Assembly (NCBI RefSeq): GCF_014596515.1
Contig: NZ_MSJQ01000352.1
Span: forward strand, 1 to 36,408
Direction: 5' to 3'
Origin: Streptomyces sp. CBMA156
GTDB lineage: Bacteria; Actinomycetota; Actinomycetes; Streptomycetales; Streptomycetaceae
DNA length: 36,408 bases
Below the pieces are notes generated by a model, which was not told where the DNA came from, made no database searches, and saw only the letters and a list, made by a program, of their open reading frames with translations. Within the stretch, counting starts at the first letter, position 1. Each line of letters opens with the position of its first letter. Positions 8,102 to 15,072 of this stretch are shown piece by piece. The position numbers were made by a program, and so were the translations under genes.

Positions 8102-9127
8102 ATGGCTGCGCAGTCGGAACGGGTGCAGACACAGTCCCCGGAGTCAACGAATTCCGTGGTGGCGTCGACAGACAGGTCCACCACCCCCGGTGCCGAACGC
8201 ACCCCGAAGAGGACCGGCAGAACATCGGGCGGGCCGAGTACGGCGTCCAGGTTCGCCCCCTACCTGCTGCTGCTGCCGGCCCTCGCGGCGACGCTCGTCC
8301 TGCTGATCTGGCCGCTGATCGAGACCGTCGTGGTCTCGTTCCAGAACCTCAACAAGCGGCAGTTCATCCAGCACCTGACCGAGTGGAACGGCTTCGCCAA
8401 CTACACCGATCAGCTCGGCAACTCCGAGTTCTGGGCGATCACCCTGCGCACGGTGATCTTCACGGCGGTCAACGTCGTGCTGATCATGGTGTTCGGCACG
8501 CTGATCGGCCTGCTGCTCAACACCCTCGGCAAGGGGATGCGGCTGCTGCTCTCGGTCGGCCTGCTGCTGGCCTGGGCGATGCCGGTGGTCGCCGCGACCA
8601 CCGTCTACACCTGGCTCTTCGATCAGCACTTCGGCGTCGTCAACTGGTTCCTGGACAAGCTGGGCTGGCACTCCATGGCCAACTTCAACTGGACCAGCGG
8701 CCAGTACTCCACCTTCTTCGTGATCATCCTGCTGATCGTGTGGCAGTCCGTCCCGTTCGTGGCGTTCAACATGTACGCGGGCCTGACCACGATCCCCAAG
8801 GAGCTCTACGAGGCCGCCCGGATGGACGGCGCCGGCTCGGGCAAGATCTGGACCTCGGTGATCTACCCGATCATGAAGCCCTTCCTCCTGGCCACGACCT
8901 TCCTCGAGGTCATCTGGGTGTTCAAGGCCTTCACCCAGGTCTACCTGATCAACAAGGGCGGCCCGGACGGCCTGACCCGCACCCTGCCGGTGCACGCCTT
9001 CCTGGAGGGCATCGGGTCCCAGCGCTTCGGCGTCGGCTCCGCCATCGCGGTGCTCACCATCCTGATGCTGGGTGCGCTGATGGCCTACTACTTCCGCATC
9101 ATTCTCAAGCAGGAGGACGAGCTGTGA
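8102..9127 (+). CDS. dasB: DasB, sugar ABC transporter permease
   Basis: A 341-residue inner-membrane permease of the CUT1 sugar family (MalF-like). A long Ser/Thr-rich, hydrophilic N-terminal tail of about 55 residues precedes six predicted membrane helices. The cytoplasmic EAA loop, which docks to the ATPase, is visible as E-L-Y-E-A-A-R-M-D-G-A-G at about residues 237-248. The ATG at 8102 follows a GGAAGAGAG ribosome site. Its TGA overlaps the GTG of dasC. No ATPase is encoded nearby; in Streptomyces DasBC are energised by the shared ATPase MsiK. Confidence 0.93.
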   Translation: MAAQSERVQTQSPESTNSVVASTDRSTTPGAERTPKRTGRTSGGPSTASRFAPYLLLLPALAATLVLLIWPLIETVVVSFQNLNKRQFIQHLTEWNGFANYTDQLGNSEFWAITLRTVIFTAVNVVLIMVFGTLIGLLLNTLGKGMRLLLSVGLLLAWAMPVVAATTVYTWLFDQHFGVVNWFLDKLGWHSMANFNWTSGQYSTFFVIILLIVWQSVPFVAFNMYAGLTTIPKELYEAARMDGAGSGKIWTSVIYPIMKPFLLATTFLEVIWVFKAFTQVYLINKGGPDGLTRTLPVHAFLEGIGSQRFGVGSAIAVLTILMLGALMAYYFRIILKQEDEL

Positions 9128-9954
9128 GGCGCTCGCTTTTCGGACGCACCTGGCCGAACGTGATCGCGGTCGTCCTCTTCGTCTTCTTCATCTTCCCCGT
9201 CTACTGGATGTTCTCGACCGCGTTCAAGCAGAACAAGGACATCGTCAGCCGGGACCCCGTCTTCCTGCCGCTGAACGGCACGTTCGAGCACTTCGACCGG
9301 GCCGTGCACGTCCCGCACTTCTGGACGTACGTCACCAACAGCCTGATCGTCACCGTCGGCGCGGTGGTCGGCTCGCTGCTGATCGCCACCCTGGCCGCCT
9401 TCGCGATCGCCCGGATGCGCTTCCGCGGCCGCAAGAGCTTCGTCCTCGTGGTGATGGCCGCCCAGATGGCGCCCTGGGAGGTCATGGTCATCGCGGCCTA
9501 CCTGATCGCCCGCAACAACGACATGCTCAACAGCCTGGTGCCGCTGACCGCCTTCTACCTGATGATGGTGCTGCCCTTCACGATCTGGACGCTGCGCGGC
9601 TTCATCGCCGCGGTGCCGAAGGAGCTGGAGGAGTCGGCCATGGTGGACGGCTGCACCCGCACCCAGGCCTTCGTGAAGGTCATCTTCCCGCTGCTCGCCC
9701 CCGGTCTGATGTCGACCTCGCTGTTCGGCTTCATCACCGCGTGGAACGAGTTCCCGTTGGTCAACATGCTGAACAAGAAGGAGGCGGCGCAGACCCTCCC
9801 GCTCTGGCTCTCCTCCTTCCAGACCGCGTTCGGCACCGACTGGGGCGCGACCATGGCCGCGTCCACCCTGTTCGCCGTGCCGATCCTGATCCTGTTCATC
9901 TTCCTGCAGCGCAAGGCGGTCAGCGGCATGACCGACGGCGCCGTGAAGGGCTGA
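9124..9954 (+). CDS. dasC: DasC, sugar ABC transporter permease
   Basis: A 276-residue MalG-like permease, partner of DasB. It has six predicted helices, beginning with one at about 12-34, and the EAA loop E-L-E-E-S-A-M-V-D-G at about residues 168-177, followed by the usual F-P-L-L-A-P-G. The GTG at 9124 overlaps the dasB stop (GTGA), so translation is coupled. Six bases after its stop the glycosidase gene begins, which places that enzyme in the same transcript. Confidence 0.93.
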   Translation: MRRSLFGRTWPNVIAVVLFVFFIFPVYWMFSTAFKQNKDIVSRDPVFLPLNGTFEHFDRAVHVPHFWTYVTNSLIVTVGAVVGSLLIATLAAFAIARMRFRGRKSFVLVVMAAQMAPWEVMVIAAYLIARNNDMLNSLVPLTAFYLMMVLPFTIWTLRGFIAAVPKELEESAMVDGCTRTQAFVKVIFPLLAPGLMSTSLFGFITAWNEFPLVNMLNKKEAAQTLPLWLSSFQTAFGTDWGATMAASTLFAVPILILFIFLQRKAVSGMTDGAVKG

Positions 9955-9960
9955 GTCAAC

Positions 9961-11514
9961 GTGAGCATCCTCGTTCCCACCGTCACGGACAGCGACCAGC
10001 TGCACCGCGACGCCCTGACCGTCCTCCAGCCCGGCTTCGTCGGCACCGAGCCGCCGGAGTGGCTGCGCCGCCACCTCGCCGCGGGCCTCGGCTCGGTCGC
10101 GCTGTTCGACCGCAACGTGGTCGACCTCGACCAGCTGTCCGCGCTCACCGGGGCGCTGCGCGCCGAGAACCCCGACCTGCTGATCGCCATCGACGAGGAG
10201 AGCGGCGACGTCACCCGGCTGGAGGCGGGCTCCGGCTCGTCCTGGCCCGGCAACCTCGCCCTCGGCGCGATCGACGACCCGGCGCTGACCAGGGACGTCG
10301 CCCGCGAGCTGGGCCGGGCGCTGGCCGCGGCCGGCGTCAACTACAACTGGGCGCCCACCGCGGACGTCAACTCCAACCCGCGCAACCCGGTCATCGGCGT
10401 CCGCTCCTTCGGCGCCGACCCCGAGCTGTGCGCGCGGCACACCGCCGCCTGGGTCGAGGGCCTCCAGTCGGCCGGCGTGGCCGCCTGCTCCAAGCACTTC
10501 CCCGGCCACGGCGACACCGCGGTGGACTCGCACCACGGCCTGCCGGTCATCGACGTCGACCTGGACGTGCTGCGGGCCCGCGACCTGATCCCGTTCCAGG
10601 CGGCGATCGCGGCCGACACCAAGGCCGTGATGACCGCCCACATCATGATCCCGGCGCTGGACCCGAAGCTGCCGGCCACCCTGAGCCCGGCCGTGCTGAG
10701 CGACCTGCTGCGTGCCGCGCCGGCCGACGGCGGCCTCGGCTACCAGGGCCTGATCGTCAGCGACGCGATCGAGATGGGCGCCATCGCCGACACCTTCGGG
10801 ATGGGCGAGGGCACCGTGCTGGCCCTGGTGGCCGGCGCGGACGCGATCTGCGTCGGCGGCGGGCTCGCCGACGAGGAGACCGTGCTGATGCTGCGCGACG
10901 CCATCGTGGCGGGCGTGCGCTCCGGCCGACTCGCCGAGGAGCGGCTGGCGGACGCCGCCGAGCGGGTCCGGGCGCTGGGCAGCTGGGGCCGGATCGCGGC
11001 CCAGGGCGAGCGGGTCGAGCCTGACCTGGCGGTCGGCCTGCGGGCCGCGCGCCGGGCGCTCAAGGTGGTCCGGGCGCCGGGCCGGGCGGCGTCGCCGGTG
11101 AGCGAGCGCCCGTACGTGGCCTCGTTCTCGGACGAGCCGAACATCGCGGTCGGCGACGTCACCCCGTGGGGCGTGGCCGGCATGCTGGCCGACCGCTTCC
11201 CCGGCACCCGCACCCGCGAGGTGTCGGCGGCCCAGGCCGCGCCGGAGCTGCTGGACGCCCTGGTCGGCGAGGTGCTGGCGGGCGCCGAGGGCCGCCGCCT
11301 GGTGCTGGTGGTCCGGGACGCGCACCGGCACGCGTGGATGTCCGCCGCGCTGGACCGCCTGGTGGCGGCCCGGCCGGACGCCGCCGTGGTCGAGATGGGC
11401 CTGCCCCAGTCCGAGCCGGTCGGCGCGCTCTACATCGCCACCCACGGCGCCGCCCGGGTCTGCGGACTGGCGGCCGTGGAGGTCCTCACCGGACAGCCGG
11501 GAGCGGTCGGCTGA
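9961..11514 (+). CDS. family 3 glycoside hydrolase, beta-N-acetylglucosaminidase (NagZ-like)
   Basis: A 517-residue enzyme with a family 3 (NagZ-type) TIM barrel in residues 1 to about 330. The family signature runs from Lys178 (K-H-F-P-G-H-G-D-T) to the D-S-H-H loop, with Asp189 and His191 as the Asp-His acid/base pair used by NagZ enzymes. Asp268 in V-S-D-A-I-E-M is the expected nucleophile. About 180 more residues form a second alpha/beta domain, as in longer actinobacterial members. There is no signal peptide, so it should cut imported chitobiose or related GlcNAc glycosides in the cytosol. It starts at a GTG six bases after dasC and ends before a strong terminator, so it is the last gene of the das operon. 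Confidence 0.92.
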   Translation: MSILVPTVTDSDQLHRDALTVLQPGFVGTEPPEWLRRHLAAGLGSVALFDRNVVDLDQLSALTGALRAENPDLLIAIDEESGDVTRLEAGSGSSWPGNLALGAIDDPALTRDVARELGRALAAAGVNYNWAPTADVNSNPRNPVIGVRSFGADPELCARHTAAWVEGLQSAGVAACSKHFPGHGDTAVDSHHGLPVIDVDLDVLRARDLIPFQAAIAADTKAVMTAHIMIPALDPKLPATLSPAVLSDLLRAAPADGGLGYQGLIVSDAIEMGAIADTFGMGEGTVLALVAGADAICVGGGLADEETVLMLRDAIVAGVRSGRLAEERLADAAERVRALGSWGRIAAQGERVEPDLAVGLRAARRALKVVRAPGRAASPVSERPYVASFSDEPNIAVGDVTPWGVAGMLADRFPGTRTREVSAAQAAPELLDALVGEVLAGAEGRRLVLVVRDAHRHAWMSAALDRLVAARPDAAVVEMGLPQSEPVGALYIATHGAARVCGLAAVEVLTGQPGAVG

Positions 11515-11560
11515 AACGATCGACGAGACGTCACCGGCCGTGTCCGGCAGACGTCGGCCG

Positions 11561-11597
11561 ACGGGCCCGTCATGCGCATGTCGCATGGCGGGCCCGT
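11561..11597 (+). terminator. rho-independent terminator of dasABC-glycosidase operon
   Basis: A 16-bp stem (11561-11576 with 11582-11597, one G.U pair) closes on a 5-base loop and is followed by TCCGTTTT, a rare U-tract for this GC content. It ends the das operon 47 bp past the glycosidase stop. Confidence 0.85.
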
Positions 11598-11758
11598 TCC
11601 GTTTTCCCCGCGTTGACCTGCAAATCCGTCAACTGACCGTGTTCCCTCAAGTGGGCCTTAAATCCACCTTAAGATCTACTTACGGTGACGGAACGACAAC
11701 TGGCGGCCACGCGGTACAACAGCTCTGCAACGGCCGCCCTAAGTAAGGCTTTTGGTCG

Positions 11759-11787
11759 TTGACACCACCTATGGTCTAGGCCAGAGT
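11759..11787 (+). promoter_or_regulatory. promoter of the second das-type binding protein
   Basis: TTGACA at 11759-11764, a 17-base spacer and CAGAGT at 11782-11787 repeat the dasA promoter layout. The bases just after the operator (GTCCAGTCATC here, CTCCAGGCATC at dasA) are also alike, which points to a common origin. Confidence 0.55.
11770..11785. promoter_or_regulatory. DasR operator (dre) upstream of the second binding protein
   Basis: TATGGTCTAGGCCAGA matches the dre consensus at 12 of 16 positions and keeps TGGTCTAG and CCAG. It begins five bases after the TTGACA, exactly as dre 1 does before dasA. Confidence 0.82.
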
Positions 11788-11933
11788 CCAGTCATCCGGT
11801 TCGAATTTCAACCTCGCCGGATGTGGTATCGGCCCTCCCCGAAGCTCTTCGCCGCCCCCTGTCCGGTTCTCCGCCGCGGGCGCCAATCACGCTGCCGGCG
11901 GGCAACACGGCTCTACACCCCTCGGAGGATGGC

Positions 11934-13253
11934 GTGAAGAAGCGTCAGCTCATGTCGACGCTCGGGACCATGGCACTGGCGGTCGGTCTGACAGCCTGTT
12001 CCTCGTCCGGCACACCCGCGTCGGACGGCGGCAGCGCGAACGGCTCCGCCGACGCGAAGGCCGCCGGCGGCACCGTCACCGTCTGGCTGATGGACGACGC
12101 CCAGAAGAACTGGCCGGACCTGGTCCAGCGGGTCAACGACGAGTTCGCGGCCAAGTACCCGAACGTCAGCCTCAAGCTCGTCTACCAGGGCTGGGCCGAC
12201 AAGGTGGGCAAGCTCGACAAGGCCATCGCCGACGGCAACGCCCCCGACGTGGTCGAGCTGGGCAACACGGAGACCATGAAGTACGTGCTCTCCGGGGCCC
12301 TGGCCCCGGTGGACCGCAGCACCTTCGACAACTCCGACAGCTGGATCAAGGCGCTCGCCAACACCTGTACGTACCAGGACAAGCTCTGGTGCGTGCCCTA
12401 CTACGCCGGCGCCCGCGTCGCCATCTACAACTCCTCGACCTTCCAGCAGGCCACCGGCAGCGCCGACTTCCCGAAGAACGAGGCGGACCTGCTGGTCGCC
12501 CTGGACAAGATCGCGGACAAGACCAAGGGCGACAAGTCCTTCTCCCCGCTCTACCTGCCGGGGCCGTACTGGTACGCCGCGATGAGCTACGTGGCCGCGT
12601 ACGGCGGCGGCATAGCCAAGTTCGACAGCTCCGGCAACTGGCACGGCACCCTGCACGACCCCAAGTCCCAGCAGGGCATCAGCCACTTCGTCGACCTGGT
12701 GCGCAAGTACAACAAGGGCGACCTGGCGCAGAACGAGCAGAACCAGTTCGAGGCGATGGCCCGCGGGCGCACCGCGTCCTTCTACGGCAACGGCTACGAG
12801 GCGGCCAGCGTCACCGCGCCGGTCACCGGCGACCCGAGCATCAAGGACGCCGTCAAGCTGGCGACCATGCCGGGCCCGGACGGCAAGCCGCTGCCGACCT
12901 TCATCGGCGGCTCCGACCTCGCCGTCACCGCCAAGTCCCAGCAGGTCGCACTGGCCACCGACTGGGTCCGGATGTTCACCAGCACCAAGTCCGAGCAGGC
13001 GCTGGCCGACAAGGACATCCTCCCGAACAACCTCACCCAGCTGAACCCGCTGAAGAACAAGCCGGCCACCGCGGCGGCCGCCAACGCCGTCCCGGACGCC
13101 TGGTTCACCCCGCTGGCTCCCGGCTGGGGCGCGATCGAGAAGCAGAAGATCATCCCGGACATGCTGACCGCGATCCTCAAGGGCAAGTCGGTGGACCAGG
13201 CCACCAAGGAGGCGGACGCCGCGATCGACCAGCTGATCAACAAGACGTCCTGA
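11934..13253 (+). CDS. DasA-like sugar-binding lipoprotein, paralogue
   Basis: A 439-residue ABC sugar-binding lipoprotein related to DasA. The lipobox is L-T-A-C with Cys22, and the mature protein opens with the same T-V-W-L-M-D strand after a Ser/Gly/Ala linker. The ribosome site and first codons (GGAGGatggcGTGAAG, then CGTCAGCTCAT) are nearly identical to dasA. Unlike DasA it has Cys145 and Cys153, eight residues apart, which could form a disulphide near the ligand cleft. No permease or ATPase accompanies it, so it probably uses DasBC or another permease pair. It forms its own transcription unit, with a terminator before it, its own promoter and DasR operator, and a 17-bp repeat array and large hairpin after it. 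It may bind a different GlcNAc or glucosamine oligomer. Confidence 0.88.
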   Translation: MKKRQLMSTLGTMALAVGLTACSSSGTPASDGGSANGSADAKAAGGTVTVWLMDDAQKNWPDLVQRVNDEFAAKYPNVSLKLVYQGWADKVGKLDKAIADGNAPDVVELGNTETMKYVLSGALAPVDRSTFDNSDSWIKALANTCTYQDKLWCVPYYAGARVAIYNSSTFQQATGSADFPKNEADLLVALDKIADKTKGDKSFSPLYLPGPYWYAAMSYVAAYGGGIAKFDSSGNWHGTLHDPKSQQGISHFVDLVRKYNKGDLAQNEQNQFEAMARGRTASFYGNGYEAASVTAPVTGDPSIKDAVKLATMPGPDGKPLPTFIGGSDLAVTAKSQQVALATDWVRMFTSTKSEQALADKDILPNNLTQLNPLKNKPATAAAANAVPDAWFTPLAPGWGAIEKQKIIPDMLTAILKGKSVDQATKEADAAIDQLINKTS

Positions 13254-13300
13254 TCAACAAGACGTCCTGACCGACGGGGCGTCCTGACCGTCAGGGCGTG
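13233..13300 (+). repeat. 17-bp tandem repeat spanning the stop codon
   Basis: Four units of 17 bp: two identical copies of CTGATCAACAAGACGTC (13233-13249, 13250-13266), then CTGACCGACGGGGCGTC and CTGACCGTCAGGGCGTG, and the start of a fifth at 13301. The real stop is the TGA at 13251. Further TGAs fall at 13268, 13285 and 13302, so stops occur in all three frames. Confidence 0.85.
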
Positions 13301-13312
13301 CTGACCGGTCGT

Positions 13313-13366
13313 CGCGCCCCTCGGCGCGCCCCTCCCGCTTCCGGCAGGGGCGCGCCGAGGGGCGCG
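13313..13366 (+). terminator. very long GC hairpin after the second binding protein
   Basis: Perfect 21-bp arms (13313-13333, 13346-13366), extended inside by three more pairs with a CTTC loop. It ends the transcript of the binding-protein gene and isolates it from the SIS gene. Confidence 0.8.
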
Positions 13367-13518
13367 CGGACGTTCCGGCGGAGGTGCCCGGCGGCAGGTG
13401 CGCCCGTAGGATTGCGGCACGCAGAACCGCAGCGAGTGTGCGGACTCGCCGCCCGTGGAGGTCCCCGCCGGGCAGCCGCCCGAGCGGGGTCGAACCGTCA
13501 CATCGGAGGCAGACCCAG

Positions 13519-14577
13519 ATGTCCGACCCGCAGACTGTTTCCGTCCCCGGCCGGATCATGGCGGCGGAGATGGCCGAGCAGCCGGTTGTCCTCCAGCGCA
13601 TCCTCGACGAGGGTGCCCCGAAGATCCGCGAGGTCGCCGCGCAGATCGCCGCCCGCAGCCCGCGCTTCGTCCTGCTCACCGCGCGCGGCACGTCCGACAA
13701 CGCCGCGCTGTACGCCAAGTACCTGATCGAGATCCTGCTCGGCAAGCCGGCCGGCCTGACCTCGATGTCCACCACCACCGCGTACGGTGCCAGGCCGGAC
13801 CTCACCGACGTCCTGGTCGTCACCGTCAGCCAGTCCGGCGGGTCGCCCGACCTGGTGGCCTCCACCAAGGCCGCCCGCGAGGCCGGTGCCATCACCCTCG
13901 CGGTGACCAACAACGCCGCCTCGCCGCTGGCCGAGGTCTCCGAGTTTCACATCGACGTGCTGGCCGGCCCGGAGAAGGCGCTGCCGGCCACCAAGACCTA
14001 CACCGCCGAGCTGCTGGCGCTCTACCTGCTGGTCGAGGGCCTGCGGGGGGGCGACGGGGCGGCCGCCAAGGAGCTGCCGGGGCTGGCCGCCGGGGTGCTG
14101 GCCCGCAGGGCCGAGGTGAAGGCGCTCGCCGAGCGCTACCGCTTCGCCCAGCGCCTGGTCATCACCTCGCGCGGCTACGGCTACCCGACCGCCCGTGAGG
14201 CGGCGCTCAAACTGATGGAGACCACCTACATCCCGGCCACCCCGTTCTCCGGCGCCGACCTGCTGCACGGCCCGCTGGCGATGGTGGACAACGTCTCGCC
14301 GGTCATCGCGATCGTTCCGGACGGCAAGGGCGGCGAGGCCCTCCAGCCGGTCCTGGACCGCCTGCGCGGGCGCGGCGCGGACCTGGTGGTGGTCGGCCAG
14401 CAGGCGCAGGTGGAGGCCGCCTCGGCGGGCTTCGCACTGCCGGCCGGCGTGCCGGAGGAGGTGCAGCCGATCCTGGAGATCCTGCCGCTCCAGCTGCTGG
14501 CCTACGAGGTCACCATCGCCCGGGGCCAGGACCCGGACGCCCCGCGCGCCCTGGCCAAGGTCACCGAGACGAGGTAA
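13519..14577 (+). CDS. SIS-domain aminosugar-phosphate isomerase/deaminase (NagB-II / GlmS isomerase-like)
   Basis: A 352-residue protein with two SIS sugar-isomerase domains, like the C-terminal half of GlmS but without the glutaminase half. The first domain shows R-G-T-S-D (56-60) and S-Q-S-G-G-S, the sugar-phosphate-binding loops. The GlmS catalytic set is kept: Glu234 and His250 are 16 residues apart, as Glu488/His504 are in E. coli GlmS, and Lys347 lies near the C-terminus. Such proteins act as glucosamine-6-phosphate deaminases (NagB-II) or related isomerases, feeding GlcNAc-derived sugar to glycolysis. The ATG at 13519 has GGAGG nine bases upstream. A TAGGAT at 13407-13412 could be its -10. 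No dre site is seen before it. It is followed by a strong terminator. Confidence 0.87.
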   Translation: MSDPQTVSVPGRIMAAEMAEQPVVLQRILDEGAPKIREVAAQIAARSPRFVLLTARGTSDNAALYAKYLIEILLGKPAGLTSMSTTTAYGARPDLTDVLVVTVSQSGGSPDLVASTKAAREAGAITLAVTNNAASPLAEVSEFHIDVLAGPEKALPATKTYTAELLALYLLVEGLRGGDGAAAKELPGLAAGVLARRAEVKALAERYRFAQRLVITSRGYGYPTAREAALKLMETTYIPATPFSGADLLHGPLAMVDNVSPVIAIVPDGKGGEALQPVLDRLRGRGADLVVVGQQAQVEAASAGFALPAGVPEEVQPILEILPLQLLAYEVTIARGQDPDAPRALAKVTETR

Positions 14578-14591
14578 CCCGGTCCGGACGC

Positions 14592-14633
14592 GAGCCGGCC
14601 CCCGGTCCACAGTCGTGGGCCGGGGGCCGGCTC
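14592..14633 (+). terminator. hairpin terminator of the SIS gene
   Basis: Arms 14592-14605 and 14620-14633 pair over 14 bp. The stem continues inward through a T.G wobble and CCAC/GTGG to an AGTC loop. It lies 15 bp past the stop codon. From here to 14888 I see no gene. Confidence 0.85.
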
Positions 14634-14888
14634 TCTGAGCGGCGGAACATGGTTCGGGGGGCCGCGAGCACGAGGTCGCGGGTCCAGGGGCCGCGGGGCC
14701 GAAAACACTACGGGCCACGGCGCCGACACGGGACCCTCAACCCATGCGGCACCGTAGCCCGGAGCTGTCGTCGGGCACCGGAGTCGACCGAGAACTGTGC
14801 GGGGTCCTCGCTCGGCGGCGTCCGACCGAGGAGGGGCCGCGCGCGGTCAGGGCAGTTGCGCGGGGGCCTCTCCTTGGTGCCCTTTCAT

Positions 14889-14904
14889 TGTGGACTAGAC
14901 CAAT
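14889..14904. promoter_or_regulatory. DasR-like operator A upstream of the histidine kinase
   Basis: TGTGGACTAGACCAAT keeps the CTAGACCA core and right half of the dre consensus; the left half is weaker. It lies 169 bp before the kinase start. Confidence 0.6.
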
Positions 14905-14929
14905 CTCGGTTGTCCAGGCCTCTCGGCAA

Positions 14930-14945
14930 ATTGGTCTAAACAACT
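14930..14945. promoter_or_regulatory. DasR-like operator B upstream of the histidine kinase
   Basis: ATTGGTCTAAACAACT keeps the TTGGTCTA left half and, more weakly, the right half of dre. Its centre is 41 bp from operator A, close to four helical turns. This fits a cooperative pair, but each site is less perfect than those at dasA. Confidence 0.6.
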
Positions 14946-15060
14946 TCAGGGGGGCGGCCGGCCCCGCGGAGCCCCCGCCGAACCCCTCGCCGGGCTGCCG
15001 GCCGGACCCCGGCGGAAGCCCGCCCACCGGTCCGCCGCGCCCCGCCGGGACCGGCGGCGC

Positions 15061-15066
15061 TACCCT
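15061..15066 (+). promoter_or_regulatory. -10 element of a leaderless promoter for the histidine kinase
   Basis: TACCCT ends exactly six bases before the GTG start, so transcription should begin at or next to the start codon. No ribosome site is present. The same hexamer and spacing precede the gene at 18713. Confidence 0.55.
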
Positions 15067-15072
15067 CGCCAT

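Noticed and set aside
9088..11586. An 832-codon open frame on the minus strand
   Set aside because: It lies opposite dasC and the family 3 glycosidase, both of which have clear motifs and codon bias. It has no motif of its own.
13367..13518. A DasR operator before the SIS gene
   Set aside because: I looked for GGTCTAG or CTAGACC cores and found none; only a possible TAGGAT -10 is present.
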